DNA from: Pratylenchus scribneri
Lineage: Eukaryota > Nematoda > Chromadorea > Rhabditida > Pratylenchidae
NCBI GenBank assembly: GCA_030063045.1
Contig: JAQSEB010000022.1
Span: forward strand, 930,001 to 994,000
DNA length: 64,000 nt
Direction: 5' to 3'
The position numbers were made by a program, and so were the translations under genes. This document shows, piece by piece, positions 33,868 through 45,147 of this stretch; position 1 is the first letter of the stretch; each line of letters opens with the position of its first letter. The notes under the pieces were generated by a model. The model was not told where the DNA came from. It was given only the letters and a program-made list of their open reading frames with translations, and ran no database searches.

Positions 33868-34257
33868 ATTTTTGTGAATTATTCAATGCCAAAATGAATA
33901 ATGATGTTTTAATCTTTAATTATGAGTAAAAACATTTTTCGCTAAAATTTGTTGAAATAAATTTTATTATAATTCTAAAATATATATTTTTGCTTTTCTT
34001 TTGTTTTTTAAGTGTCTCCAAAATCTTACAACGGGTCAAGTAATTTTATTAAACCAAGTTTTTAATTCAGAAAAATTTCCCATCCATTTATGTAGTTTTA
34101 TATTACTGCAATTAAATTAGTTTTCAAGCAAATTGGACAGCAATTTCATTAAATAAATTCAATTTAGGCCGAATGACGGACATTTAAACACACTAATTAA
34201 ATTTGTACAATTGGTCATCAAATAATGCTTACTTAATTGAATGAATTTTTAATTTAA
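33868..34257. other. Intergenic, HDAC11 3' flank
   Basis: AT-rich with an AATAAA near 33955. No other feature seen. Confidence 0.4.
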
Positions 34258-34675
34258 CAGTGCTGTGACTTGATGAATTGTGAATTCCTTCCTATTTCTT
34301 CTACCATTTTTGTACCATCCTTTTTTGCCCTTCTTTTATAGTCTCGTATTTTCGTAGCAAGTAATTAGTACGAATTCGAATAACTAAGTGCGAGCAAAAT
34401 TCATCTCGTACCGTGTATTACTATCGAAAAATGTTTGCCCATTTTTGCCCTTCGTATTCTTAGATAGGGGTGCCATCTCCATAACACAACATCAAAAATT
34501 CGGAAAAATTTGACAAAAATACGGTAAAAAATTATCAATATCCGGCAAAAATATGGCAATGGAATCAAAAATACTGAAAATGCCATATTTATCCGGTATT
34601 ATGGTACCGCTGTTCTTAGACGTATTTCAAGGTAGGATTACGATTCGAGTACCAGTACGATGTCACAGCACTGGT
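34258..34675. repeat. Inverted-repeat element with CAGTGCTGTGAC ends
   Basis: CAGTGCTGTGAC and GTCACAGCACTG face each other, which resembles hAT ends. No 8-bp duplication was found. It hosts the insertion at 34465-34612. Confidence 0.6.
34465..34612. mobile_element. Short hAT-like MITE nested in another repeat, 8-bp TSD
   Basis: The ends TAGGGGTGCCAT and ATGGTACCGCTG are imperfect inverted repeats. TTCTTAGA flanks it at 34457-34464 and 34613-34620. Confidence 0.75.
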
Positions 34676-35702
34676 CATGAGTTACAATTTGACAAAATTT
34701 TTTGTTAATTTATATCACTCAAAAATTTATCAATTTTTGTTAGAAAAAGTTGAAATACAGAATAGAATATGCAAAAAGTGATATATCGAAACAATATTGA
34801 TAGAAGACTGAGAGAACCGAAGTAAATAAACCGAATATAAATTATTAGACAAATAAGATGAAAGTTTTGGGATGTCTTAAAAAATAGTTAACATAAATAT
34901 GTGTGACTGTGGATTCATCATTTATCTTTCTTTTCCTCCTCTTTTTTGCAAAACGATTTCGCATCGCTTAATAATAGTACTTTTGCTCAAATCCGTGCGA
35001 TTAAATTTTTTAACAATTCTTTATCATGGTTACGATCCTTAATTTTTAAATTTTAATTTTAAATATTTTGTATGGATTTTTGAAATATAAAATGGAATAT
35101 TCATATAAAATTGTTAATTAATTAACTATTTAGAAAAATTGAATTTATTGTCACAATAAAATCATTTTTCCATGAAATTTTAATGATCGACAGTTCATTA
35201 TAACCAAAAAGAGTTGGCCCAACTAAATTGATATCAGTAGATTTTATAATTTTACAGTAAATGTCATGTAAATTAAATATAATATTAAAAAATTAAATAA
35301 AAATATAATCCAAACAAACTTCACTGTCTGTAGACTTGATAGCTTCTCCAAAATCGATGATTTTTACGGTTGGTCCCGGAAAAAACATTATATTGTTTTC
35401 GTCTAAATCATGATGAACATAGCCTTAAAATGTGATAAAATATTTATTCTTATTAAATCTAATTTTAATATGCAACAATCGACGCCTACTCAAAATTTAG
35501 AATGTTCAAAATAAAATTTTGAATCAATCAAAAATGCAAAAAATTTAGAATGACTAAAATAAGCCAAAAATGATTAAATTGATGGTATTAAACAGATATC
35601 AGATTTGTGATATAAATCGCAAATTACCCTGAAAAAAAATATTAAAAATATTATTTAATGCACTTTTATAAATTTGTCATTGGGAATATTTTGGCTTTTT
35701 TA

Positions 35703-36676
35703 TAGAGACCGGCGCCGGACCGTATACGCGCCAGGGCTGGGCAAAATCGAAAAATAAAAAACGATACACGATAACGATAAACGATAGGTTTCCAAAACAC
35801 GATCACGATTACGATACGATAAAAAAATGGGCCAAAAACACGATATTTCACGATAAACGATAACGATAACGATTAATTTTAAAATTTTTTTTCTAAGTAA
35901 TTAAAATCAAAATTTTTTAATAGTGCTGATGAAAAAGAAATTTTTTTAACGTTTACAATTTTCAAACCCTTTCTTAAATTAATAAAATATTGTCTAGCTG
36001 TTTAAAAAAACAAAAAGCCTGATTATAAGCAGCTAATAGTCCATTAGGGCTTTAGCATTTAGCCAAAATTATCTGATGAGGGAAGAATGGCCAGATTTCT
36101 AATTTTTTGTACTTTTTTATTATTTTAAATGATCGATACAAAAATTGCATAAAATTTTAATTATAAAGCCAATTTGAGCTATGGCCAAATAAAATTACCA
36201 AAAAATGGCCTCGTCGAGGGAAAATTTTAATTTAAAATTGGCCCCGCCAGGGGAAAATTCAGGCCAAAAATGGCCCTACCAGGGAAAAATTCAAGCCAAA
36301 AATGGCCCTGCCGGGGAAAAATTCAAGCCAAAAATGGCCCTGCCAAGGAAAAATTCAAGCCAAAAATGGCTTTGTCCTCAAAAAATCAAAAAAATTTTTC
36401 TTCCGAAAAGTCATTTTTAGGGGGTGTATTTCGCACGATAATCCCGGAAAAACGATAGACGATAACGATAAACGATATGTGCCAAAAACACGATATTTCA
36501 CGATATACGATAACGATATACGATACGATACCCAGCCCTGATACGCGCGGTATTTTTGCGGTATTGCGTTATTATGCGATACCCATAGCGTTATAATACG
36601 GGTCGTATTAATACGGCAAATTTTTTGGGGAAAAAATAAGGTACGGAATACGGAAAATCCAATTTGTGGGTCTCTA
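35703..36676. mobile_element. hAT-like element with TAGAGACC ends, hosting a second insertion
   Basis: TAGAGACC and GGTCTCTA terminate it; the flanks CTTTTTTA and TTTTTTTA differ at one of 8 bases. The TAGAGACCGGCGC start is shared with 53321-54775. The interior is rich in CGGTATT/ATACGG motifs. Confidence 0.65.
35732..36540. mobile_element. Nested hAT-like MITE, 8-bp TSD ATACGCGC
   Basis: Starts CAGGGCTGGGCAAAATCG and ends CGATACCCAGCCCTG. ATACGCGC is duplicated at 35724-35731 and 36541-36548. Subterminal regions are rich in CGATAACGATA. Four to five 32-base units (GGCCCTGCC(A/G)GGGAAAAATT...) lie at 36238-36370. Confidence 0.9.
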
Positions 36677-36900
36677 TTTTTTTATTAGATTTTATATATT
36701 GGGTGATTTTATATTTTGGGTATTCTATATTTTGAGTAGCAGTGAAATAATCACTGTAGAATAAGAAGTTATATTATAAGTGCTTTCGGGGATGAATGAG
36801 CATCCCAGAGAAATTGGATTTTAAGAAACAGATATAACAAAGATTAGAATGACAATTACCTGAAATAATCCAGAGAACTTAGATGACTTTTAGTTCGGCG

Positions 36901-37245
36901 AGGGACATTAACATCTCACCACTAGCGTCTCAGCGATTTTGACGAGCCGTAGCTCATCAACCAATTAACCAATTTAAATGAATGAAAGTATATTTAATAG
37001 CCCTAGAGAATTGGCTATTCATCTGAATATAGATTATCCAAAACTGTAAAGCTTTGACCAAGACGTGGCCAAAAGCCTAGAAAAATAGCTTATATTTTTG
37101 TACTTTTCGAAGATAAATATACCAATGTATAATCAATATTTAGGGAATTAAATGCATTTTAGAGCATTTAAATTGGTTAATTGGCTGATATGCTACGGCT
37201 CTTCAAATTCGCTGAGATGTTAATGGCCCAGACGCTATTGACCCC
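36901..37245. repeat. Inverted-repeat element
   Basis: TCTCAGCGATTTTGACGAGC and GCTCTTCAAATTCGCTGAGA are inverted, as are AATTAACCAATTTAAATG and its complement. Intronic to the kinase half-gene. Confidence 0.6.
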
Positions 37246-37274
37246 AACCGCTATTAGTTGATGAAAAGAGATTG

Positions 37275-37330
37275 AAGCTACTCACACAAACGGAGCCAAC
37301 GCCTTGGCTCCGTTTGTGTGAACGTAGCTT
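37275..37330. repeat. Short palindrome ACACAAACGGAGCC/GGCTCCGTTTGTGT
   Basis: A compact perfect hairpin. Its arm resembles the ends of the element at 45350-45708, so it may be a deletion derivative of that family. Confidence 0.6.
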
Positions 37331-38641
37331 GAGGGTAGATTTCAAATTTGCCGTACAATCTTACCGTTTTTTTTTTAAAATTAACCGGCTGTTTTTCCGT
37401 ATTGTTTTTCTCATAAGAACTATCTCAAAAATATAGCTATAAACTATGATTATCCATAGACGGCTATGAGCTATGACTATTGCAATAAATTTCTAAAAAA
37501 TGGTAGCAGAATGTTATACAAAAAATGTTCTTTTATAATCAATATTAATAACCTGCATTGTGAATTGTTTTCAACCCTTTTTTGAGTTGTCTCTTTATTG
37601 TTGCAGGAGTAAGTCCATTTAAATTTTTTTCCTCTATTGCATCGGCCAGAGTTTTGATACCCATCTCCATGACTAAATTCCCATTTTCATCACTAAAAAT
37701 ATTTTAATCTAAACTATTATTATTATAATTTTATTTTGCATCCTGCTGGTAATCTGCAAAGATTTTTTAAAAGTACCAAATTTTGCAGATTTTTTGCATA
37801 AAATTTTTCAAATTCACAATTTTGTTTGCAACCCTATAAATTTTTTTTCATAGTTGACTATTTATGAAAATATTTTCAACTATTTTTTTTATAATGGGAT
37901 AAAATAAATCTGTCCAATGATTTATAAATAAAGCCATTAAATTTGTTTTATTTAGGACAAATTTCTATAAAAAAAATTCACTAACCTATCGATGCATCTA
38001 ATAACACCAGTTCCTTTGCATGCTTTTATGGCTTTAATTTCATTTTTTGTCACACCTTCCTTCAACGCATATGAATTGCCATTGCATTTTACATGATAAA
38101 CCTTTTATAGTAAATTTATATTTAATTTATTGCAAATAAAAAATAATTGATTATTGATTTTATATATTAGCTATAAGCTTATCTTTTTAAATAATTTAAT
38201 AAATAATTTTTTAATATGGACAGAAATTTAAAATTTCTAAATTGTTTAGAATTAGAATCCAAAAGATTTTTTTTTAAATTTTTACCGGTTCATTACGGCT
38301 CTGACCCAATACATTAACAATTTCATATTCGTTTCCATTTACTTTTATAACTAAAATTAAAATAAAATAATTTTTATTTCAAAATTGTATTGCTTATTTT
38401 ATGTAATAATTAAAATTTATTTTTTGAAATTTTTATTCTAGTTGAAAATCTGCATATTCTTGAATATTTGTACGATAATGTGCTTACAATAATAAATATT
38501 AATACAAATTGATATCGATTATCAAAACAAAACTCTGCGGTTGCAAGCAACCAAAAATTAATATTAATTCCTTATTTTTTAGAATCTCCAAATAGCAATA
38601 CGTACATAAAGGTTTGCATTTTTCCAGTAAGGCCCAATAAA

Positions 38642-38902
38642 TTTGTTGCGGCAGAAACCGGGTATTGTTCCTTTCTAGGAATGGACGCCCCAAATGCGGA
38701 ATCCATTCCCAAGATTGGACGATTTCTGGCTGGCGATTACCATGATTGGATGGTTTGTTGTACTGTCCAAAAATTGGATTCCTCATTTGGGACATTCAAT
38801 CCTGGAATTGGATAATCAGTCCATCCCAACCAAATGCGAATTGCGCATTTGGAAATTGGAATGTCTATGGAATGGACGATTCCCAATTTCGGCCGCAACA
38901 TA
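38642..38902. repeat. Inverted-repeat element
   Basis: Ends in TGTTGCGGC and GCCGCAACA, with inner GGAATGGACG/CGATTCC and ATTGGA/TCCAAT pairs. No target duplication was recognised. Confidence 0.5.
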
Positions 38903-39193
38903 TACATTTGAAATTTTGTTAAAATCCTATTTCCTTTTAGTAAATGTTATCCCGAAGGGCATCCAGTAAAAGAGTGACAATTAAATTTTTGCCTTAGTTA
39001 GGCGTTTTTTCATCTTATTATAATTACCTAAAGAAACAAAATGAGGTCAAAAAATGTGTTGCTAGATTGTCGTGTAGGGGAAATATTATTTCTACAGTAT
39101 TCCCTTACAATTTCGTTTCAATAAATACTAGTTTGAAAAAGAAATATTTTAAAAATTTTTGACACTTTTAAAGACCCATGGATAAGGGAGAGA

Positions 39194-39472
39194 CTAACCA
39201 CGATTTGTTGGAGATGAGCCACCACTTAGCTGGTAGGGCGAATATGAACTGCTCTCTGGATAATATGATGGTTGGTGCCCATATGAACTGCTCTCTGGAT
39301 AATATGATGGTTGATGTCCATATGAACTGCTCTCTGGATAATATGATGGTTGATGTCCATATGAACTGCTCTCTGGATAATATGATGGTTGATGTCCATA
39401 TGAACTGCTCTCTGGATAATATGATGGTTGATGTCCATATGAACTGCTCGGTTGAATATATGCACCTAATGG
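39194..39472 (-). CDS. Orphan terminal exon with SSSYGHQPSYYPE repeats
   Basis: After a TTTTTTCAG acceptor the minus strand reads a lead-in (DPLGAYIQP), then five to six copies of the 13-residue repeat SSSYGHQPSYYPE (39-bp DNA units), then a unique tail ending ...SSPTNRG and a TAG stop. The repeat is low-complexity Ser/Tyr/Gly/Pro, like structural or RNA-binding disordered proteins. I found no upstream exon between here and 40336, so the rest of the gene is missing, distant, or was separated by the rearrangement discussed for the kinase halves. Confidence 0.45.
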   Translation of the reverse strand, partial: PLGAYIQPSSSYGHQPSYYPESSSYGHQPSYYPESSSYGHQPSYYPESSSYGHQPSYYPESSSYGHQPSYYPESSSYSPYQLSGGSSPTNRG

Positions 39473-40336
39473 GTCTGAAAAATTTTTTTAAACAAATTAA
39501 TTTATTATCATTTTTTCTAAAAAAAACAAAAAAAAATAAAAAAAATTACAACAAGTAGAAAAAATGACTACATACATAATGATAAGAACATGCTAGACAA
39601 AAAAAAATTGAAAATAATTCAAATGTAATAATAGAAATCAAAATTCATTATATTGGTAAATTTTTTTACTATATTTTTTAAGCCAAGTTTTCTTTAATTT
39701 TTGTTTTAACTTTTAAATTGATTAAATTATCCCATTAGTTATTCAAAATTTTTGTACCAGCTGCAGCTTACTATGGACGAAAAGTCATAAATTATTTGAG
39801 ATAGCGCGGGGCGCTTTAAGGAGCCTTAACTCGTCCTGTGAACTTATAGGTTGTTGGGCTTGCTGTGTAATCTGGTATTGTTTCGCTCGTCAGTGGATTC
39901 GGTCTCCGTTTTCTTTGGACTAATAAGGTTGCCTTTTGTACAGTTTAATTAGGACTCGCTCCGCTCCCCATCGGAATACGGTCGACTTTGGAACAATTCC
40001 TTTAGGGCTTGCCGGTTGACTGTTCGACTGTTCAATTCGCTTCGCTCGCTCCTGAACATGTACTGCATATCAAAATGTAGCTACCACTCTAGGAATAGTG
40101 CTTTTTTGATTTCAAATAGATTTAGGCCATGTTAATTTACTGCTGCAAACCATTTCTTAAACAGGTTTTTAGCGCTATCTTGAACGCCTCATAAAAATCT
40201 GGGCGTTTTCTGGGATGCGCCTTAGAGTTGCATTTGGGATTTTCAACTCCGAAAAGTTAAAAATCCCTAGAAAAAACTGTTGAATTTTGAAATATGAAAA
40301 AGTGAATTCTTGTTTTTATATTATATTACATTAATT
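39473..40336. other. Intergenic, no gene recognised
   Basis: AT-rich, with a GC-richer middle (39780-40060) containing CGCTTCGCTCGCTC, a motif also seen in the 47-50 kb repeats. Nothing coding was seen. Confidence 0.4.
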
Positions 40337-40792
40337 TTATTCGTCACCTTGATTGCCGCAACGTCTGCAGGGAGGATCAAAGACATTCCAATGCATACAC
40401 TGGTTACAATGGAACCCCCTTTTCACGCGGGTTGAGTCCATTTTATGCTTAGTTAAATTAGTAATTTGCATTTTCGAATCACAGCAAATTTTGCAGCATT
40501 CATTGTAAATCTCTCTCCTTTTTTGTATTGACATATTAAATATATTTGACTGTTTTCCCGTCGACACTTTGTTATTCATCATTTTACCATTTTTTACGCC
40601 AACAACTTTGTTATTTTCAGTTCTTTGAATTTGAATGTTTTGAACTAGCCTATTTTCATCTCCATTTTTTTCCTGTTGCCGATGTTGACTTGTGGGCATT
40701 TTATTTTCATTTGTTGTTTTCCCACTTTCGACGTACATATATTGTTGAAAATAAACAAGCAAAATTAAACAAATTGCGTATTGTTTTCGCAT
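40337..40792 (-). CDS. Small secreted Cys-rich protein with dibasic cleavage site
   Basis: One exon, 151 residues, with a clear N-terminal signal peptide (basic MRKQ, hydrophobic core, cleavage near residue 23-25). The middle is hydrophilic (Lys, Asn, Gln). It has a Cys cluster (ECCKICC, about 98-104) and, after an RVKR site (about residues 122-125), a 26-residue tail with two CxxC pairs (CNQC and CRRC). The layout resembles a propeptide releasing a short Cys-rich peptide, or a zinc-ribbon tail. No family recognised. The Met is the first in frame and immediately precedes the hydrophobic segment. Confidence 0.6.
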   Translation of the reverse strand: MRKQYAICLILLVYFQQYMYVESGKTTNENKMPTSQHRQQEKNGDENRLVQNIQIQRTENNKVVGVKNGKMMNNKVSTGKQSNIFNMSIQKRREIYNECCKICCDSKMQITNLTKHKMDSTRVKRGFHCNQCMHWNVFDPPCRRCGNQGDE

Positions 40793-40959
40793 TTTTTTTA
40801 TTTGGAATTCAAAAAGAATTTTGTTCAGCTAATGATTGAAGGAATGAAAAAATTTTTGAAAGCCATTTCATTTAAATATTATTATTTTTAACCAATCAAA
40901 TGATCAGTATGGCTAGAATTCAGACAAATAATCATCCCAAATCGGCATTTCTGCCTAAA

Positions 40960-42010
40960 ATAGGTTGAACACTCCTTTATTTCTCCCATCAAATCATTCT
41001 AAATCGTCCCAAATATTTGTCGATCACTCCTTACTTTTTCCCATCAAATCATTCCAAATCGTCCCAAATATTTGTCGATCACTCCTTACTTTCTCCCATC
41101 AAATCATTCCAAATCGTCCCAAATATTTGTCGATCACTCCTTACTTTCTCCCATCAAATCATTCCAAATCGTCCCAAATATTTGTCGATCACTCCTTTAT
41201 TTCTCCCATCCGATCATCTTCAAATCGGCATTTCTGCCTAAAATATGTTGAACACTCCTTTATTTCTCCCATCAAATTATCTCCAAAACGTCATTTCTGC
41301 CTAAAATATGTTGAACACTCCTTTATTTCTCCCATCAAATTATCTCCAAAACGTCATTTCTGCCTAAAATATGTTGAACACTCCTTTATTTCTCCCATCA
41401 AATTATCTCCAAAACGTCATTTCTGCCTAAAATATGTTGAACACTCCTTTATTTCTCCCATCAAATTATCTCCAAAACGTCATTTCTGCCTAAAATATGT
41501 TGAACACTCCTTTATTTCTCCCATCAAATTATCTCCAAAACGTCATTTCTGCCTAAAATATGTTGAACACTCCTTTATTTCTCCCATCAAATTATCTCCA
41601 AAACGTCATTTCTGCCTAAAATATGTTGAACACTCCTTTATTTCTCCCATCAAATTATCTCCAAAACGTCATTTCTGCCTAAAATATGTTGAACACTCCT
41701 TTATTTCTCCCATCAAATTATCTCCAAAACGTCATTTCTGCCTAAAATATGTTGAACACTCCTTTATTTCTCCCATCAAATTATCTCCAAAACGTCATTT
41801 CTGCCTAAAATATGTTGAACACTCCTTTATTTCTCCCATCAAATTATCTCCAAAACGTCATTTCTGCCTAAAATATGTTGAACACTCCTTTATTTCTCCC
41901 ATCAAATTATCTCCAAAACGTCATTTCTGCCTAAAATATGTTGAACACTCCTTTCTTTTCCCAATCAAATCATCTCCAAATCGTCATTTCTGCCTAAAAT
42001 ATGTTTTGAT
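40960..42010. repeat. Two-family minisatellite (55-bp and 63-bp units)
   Basis: 40960-41200 has about four 55-base units (TCGATCACTCCTTACTTTCT start). 41250-42010 has about twelve near-identical 63-base units (TTGAACACTCCTTTATTTCT start, TGCCTAAAATATG end). The 63-base period keeps a plus-strand frame open for 367 codons, but that is expected from a period divisible by three. Confidence 0.95.
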
Positions 42011-42608
42011 CAAACAATTGTTTAATTCCCCCAAAACACATCCAAACATTTTTTATTTTATTTTTTAAATTATTTTCAAAATATATTACATTATTATTTT
42101 ATCTTATTATATCAAACTAGAAACTTTTCCATAATTGGCGAATTGTATTTAGGCGAAAAAAAAAAGTCAAAAACAAAACTTTAGTTAAATCCCATCTTTT
42201 TGATAAAATTTGTATTATTAAATTCAAATTTTGTCTACCTTTTTGGAATTATTTATCAGTTATTTTTTGGACAATAAAATGCTTTTAAAATAATACATTA
42301 ATTTCATGTTTTGTCCTAAATAGTTGTGGGCTTCTACCTTCTAGTGCAAAAATTTTTAATTAGTTAAATTGAATTCTTAGGAATTTTAATAGAATTTTGA
42401 TGGAGAAATCTAAATCTATATGGCTTTTCTTGTTGTCGTGTCCAATCACAATTGGCACACAAAAATCAATCAATCAATTCAAAGGCAATGATAAAAAGTG
42501 AGTGAATAAAATGGGGGAATGTGTGGATGAATAGGAAATAGGAATAGGAATTTGGGTGAGAAATTTGATTTATTTAACATGTGATTTCATTATTTTTATT
42601 TCATGTAG

Positions 42609-43342
42609 ATCGAAAATGAAGCAAAGGAAATTAGCACAAAAACGGATATTTGGACATTTGGTGTCGTGATTGTTCGAATTCTTTTGAACACACCACAAAT
42701 TCGAGCACAAAAATGGCGGACTGAATGGAATGGCACTGGGAAGAAAATGCTAAATTTGTTTGAGATTCTTTCAATTGTTTTCAGCGAAATGGAAAAAAAT
42801 TTGTTAGTTGGAAATCATAATGAGGCGAAAAAAATTGCGAAAGAATTTATGGCAATTGTTGAAGAGGAATTTCCTCATATTTATGTGTTGTTGAAAGTCA
42901 GTCAAAAAAAAATTTTTTTTGTAATTTATTAAATAATTATTTATTTAAAATCTTGAGTTATCAAATATTTCCTAAATTTTTAGTCAATCTTTTTATTGAA
43001 ACCAAAAGAGAGACCGACTGCCGATCAAATTCAAAATTATTTGGAGAATGTTGTAAGTAAATTTTTTGTAATTTATATTTTAAATTTGAATTTTCATAGT
43101 TCAAATTTCATGAAAATGGAGGAAAATGGCCCGAAAAAAATGATGCAGAAAGCATTTTGAAGGAGAATATCCATATAAATGTCGTTGGAAGTGTTGAATG
43201 GGCAAAAAATGCAAAATTTGTGATTGAAGAGGAGAAGCGGGGAGTTAAAAGGATGAGGGATAATGTTGAATTAAAGCCCAAGGGACAAAATTCAATTCAT
43301 CCCAGATATATTTCCCATAATATGTCTGAACGAACACCTTGA
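42609..43342 (+). pseudogene. Protein kinase C-lobe (split gene, 3' half)
   Basis: Exons 42609-42896, 42984-43052 and 43100-43342 join in phase 0 into 199 residues with a TGA stop. They include an APE-like AKE, TKTDIWTFGVVIVRIL (subdomain IX, D-W-G) and LLKPKERPTADQI (subdomain XI Arg), then a basic C-terminal extension. There is a splice acceptor (CATGTAG) at 42608 but no N-lobe upstream on this strand. The missing half lies in opposite orientation at 35320-38350, ending in the same phase. If joined, the activation segment would be unusually short. Confidence 0.65.
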
Positions 43343-44382
43343 CTTTATGATTGCGCTCTAATGATGGAGTTTTCTACCTGCTGGTGTATCAACTCGTAAA
43401 TGAAAATGCGTTAAATAAATCCATTTTTTTCGCAAAATGTTATTCGAAATTTAACTGTTAATTTGTGATAAATGGATTTTGTTGAGCAAAATGATTAATA
43501 ATTTTATTTAAAATAATCTGAATGGTATATTTCTTCTTATTATCTTTGCCAATTTAACCCAAATCCACATTTGTGCCCCATTTTATTCAAAAATCTGTGA
43601 TTGCTTTAATTTTCGAATAAGAATATTTCCAATTTTACTGTGCATATTGGTCAATGAATTAGATTTTTATTTAATTTTTTATAATTAATGAGACGCATCG
43701 AATAGTATATTAATTTGTCATGGTTTGATCAAAAATTAAGGGTTTTAAACCACTTAACTGTTTAATGGGTTTTAGTTCAAAACCAATTACAGTCATGCTT
43801 TTATAAGGCAATTTTGTCCTGCAGGCATGTTTTATAAGTCAAAAAAATAAAAGTCGCGGGGTGGGATGTGGGAATAAGGATACGATGAATGGGATGGAGA
43901 GTTTGCCCAAAATTATTGCGGAACCAGCAGTCCCGCCCGTCTGTGGCAAACGGGGAATTAAAGTTATTTAAAAGGATAAAATAAAATGACAAAGGAAACC
44001 ATTAAAATACAAATTTGCAATTTTTTTAAACATCAAATTGACTAAATATTTCAGTTGGAGAAGATCTTAAATATATTTTTCGAGTAAATGTTCAAATCAT
44101 TTATCATAAAATTTTAAATTTTGAAAAAAAAACAAGTCATATAATGTCAATAAATTTGGTGGTCAAATTGGATTCTGTTCTAATCTGGAATTTTCCTTAA
44201 ATTTATGTCTCTACAAATATATTTTGTGAAGAAGGGATATGAAATGTATGCAAATTTTATTCTCCAAAAACAAAATTTTCACCAATCACCCCAAAAGTGG
44301 GAATTTTTGAGATTTTAAAATCACAAAAATGGATGGAATGAAAAAAAAAGTAAATAATCTAAATATTTAAGTTATATTCTTT
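43343..44382. other. Intergenic with a CGCATCGAATAG repeat fragment
   Basis: 43690-43800 carries GACGCATCGAATAG and GGTTTTAAACC motifs related to the repeat at 818-1104. The rest shows nothing recognisable. Confidence 0.4.
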
Positions 44383-44390
44383 TGGCGTAT

Positions 44391-44779
44391 CAGAGCTGTG
44401 CTTTTCATAATTCTTAACTCCGACTCCGGATTCCGACCTTTCAAAAATTTAGCTCCGACTCCGACTCCGGAGTTTGACTCCACAGAAAATTTTTTTAAGT
44501 AATTTCGATTTGGCTCCAGGGCATTTTTGTATAAAATTAACCTCTATTTCCGAAAATGATATAATTTCGTTACGAAAATTTCAATTTTAGTCAAAATAAA
44601 CCAATAAAAATTAATTTTAAATAAATTGAAAAGGGAATTTTTTTTAAAATTAGGTAAAAAATACAATTTTTTAAATAAAGATCCGGAGTCGTCCGGAGTC
44701 GCTTCAAATTTTTGGCTCCTACTCCGACTCCAACTCCGGAGCGGAGTCGGAGTTGGAGTCGGAGTCGGACCCAGCTCTG
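44391..44779. mobile_element. hAT-like MITE, 8-bp TSD TGGCGTAT
   Basis: Begins CAGAGCTGTGCTTTTCAT and ends GGACCCAGCTCTG. TGGCGTAT is duplicated at 44383-44390 and 44780-44787. Both ends are packed with CCGACTCC/GGAGTCGG repeats. Confidence 0.9.
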
Positions 44780-45147
44780 TGGCGTATAAAGAGTATTAGG
44801 AATTAAGACCCAAGTTCTGAGCCTTAAACCTAGCTTTAAAATTTGGATTTATTAAGTGGAATAAAAAATTAAATTTCTATGTTTGCGAGCGAGCATTAAT
44901 GTGTGAACTGGGATTCCATTCCATTCTTTTTTTCATATTGTAAAAAAATTCAAATATTATAACTTTTGGTGTTAGTGATGAAAATAATTTTTTGGATTGA
45001 CAAAAAAGGTTATAAAAAAATAAGAAATTCCCATTATGGATCATTTTGATCAAAAAATTAATTTAAATAAATTTAAATAATGTCCATTTTTCTTCTCATC
45101 TTTCATCCATCAAATTCAATTCAAATTCAATTCGATTCATCAGCCAT

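Larger units (their letters stand above)
35320..38350 (-). pseudogene. Protein kinase N-lobe to DFG segment (split gene)
   Basis: Exons 38286-38350, 37986-38101, 37553-37692 and 35320-35423 join in phase into about 141 residues. They carry a degenerate glycine loop (LGQSRNEPVYHV), the VAIK-type Lys in YALKEG, a hinge-like LVMEMG, the catalytic loop HHDLDENN (HHD where HRD is usual) and IDFGEA. The reading ends in phase 0 at a GTTTGT donor, with no C-lobe downstream on this strand. No initiating Met was found for the first exon, so the 5' end is also missing. The C-lobe lies at 42609-43342 on the opposite strand. The last intron holds the nested hAT-like elements (35703-36676). It could be a broken gene, an assembly inversion, or part of a lineage-specific kinase family. 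Confidence 0.65.

Noticed and set aside
36205..36541. Three overlapping Lys/Gly/Pro repeat frames
   Set aside because: Produced by the 32-bp tandem units inside the nested hAT-like MITE.
39178..39558. Plus-strand frame repeating MNCSLDNMMVDVH
   Set aside because: Antisense of the 39-bp repeat; the minus strand has a proper acceptor, less biased composition and a stop.
40965..42068. 367-codon plus-strand frame with 21-residue repeats
   Set aside because: The 63-bp minisatellite period keeps any stop-free frame open; no signal, domain or splice support.
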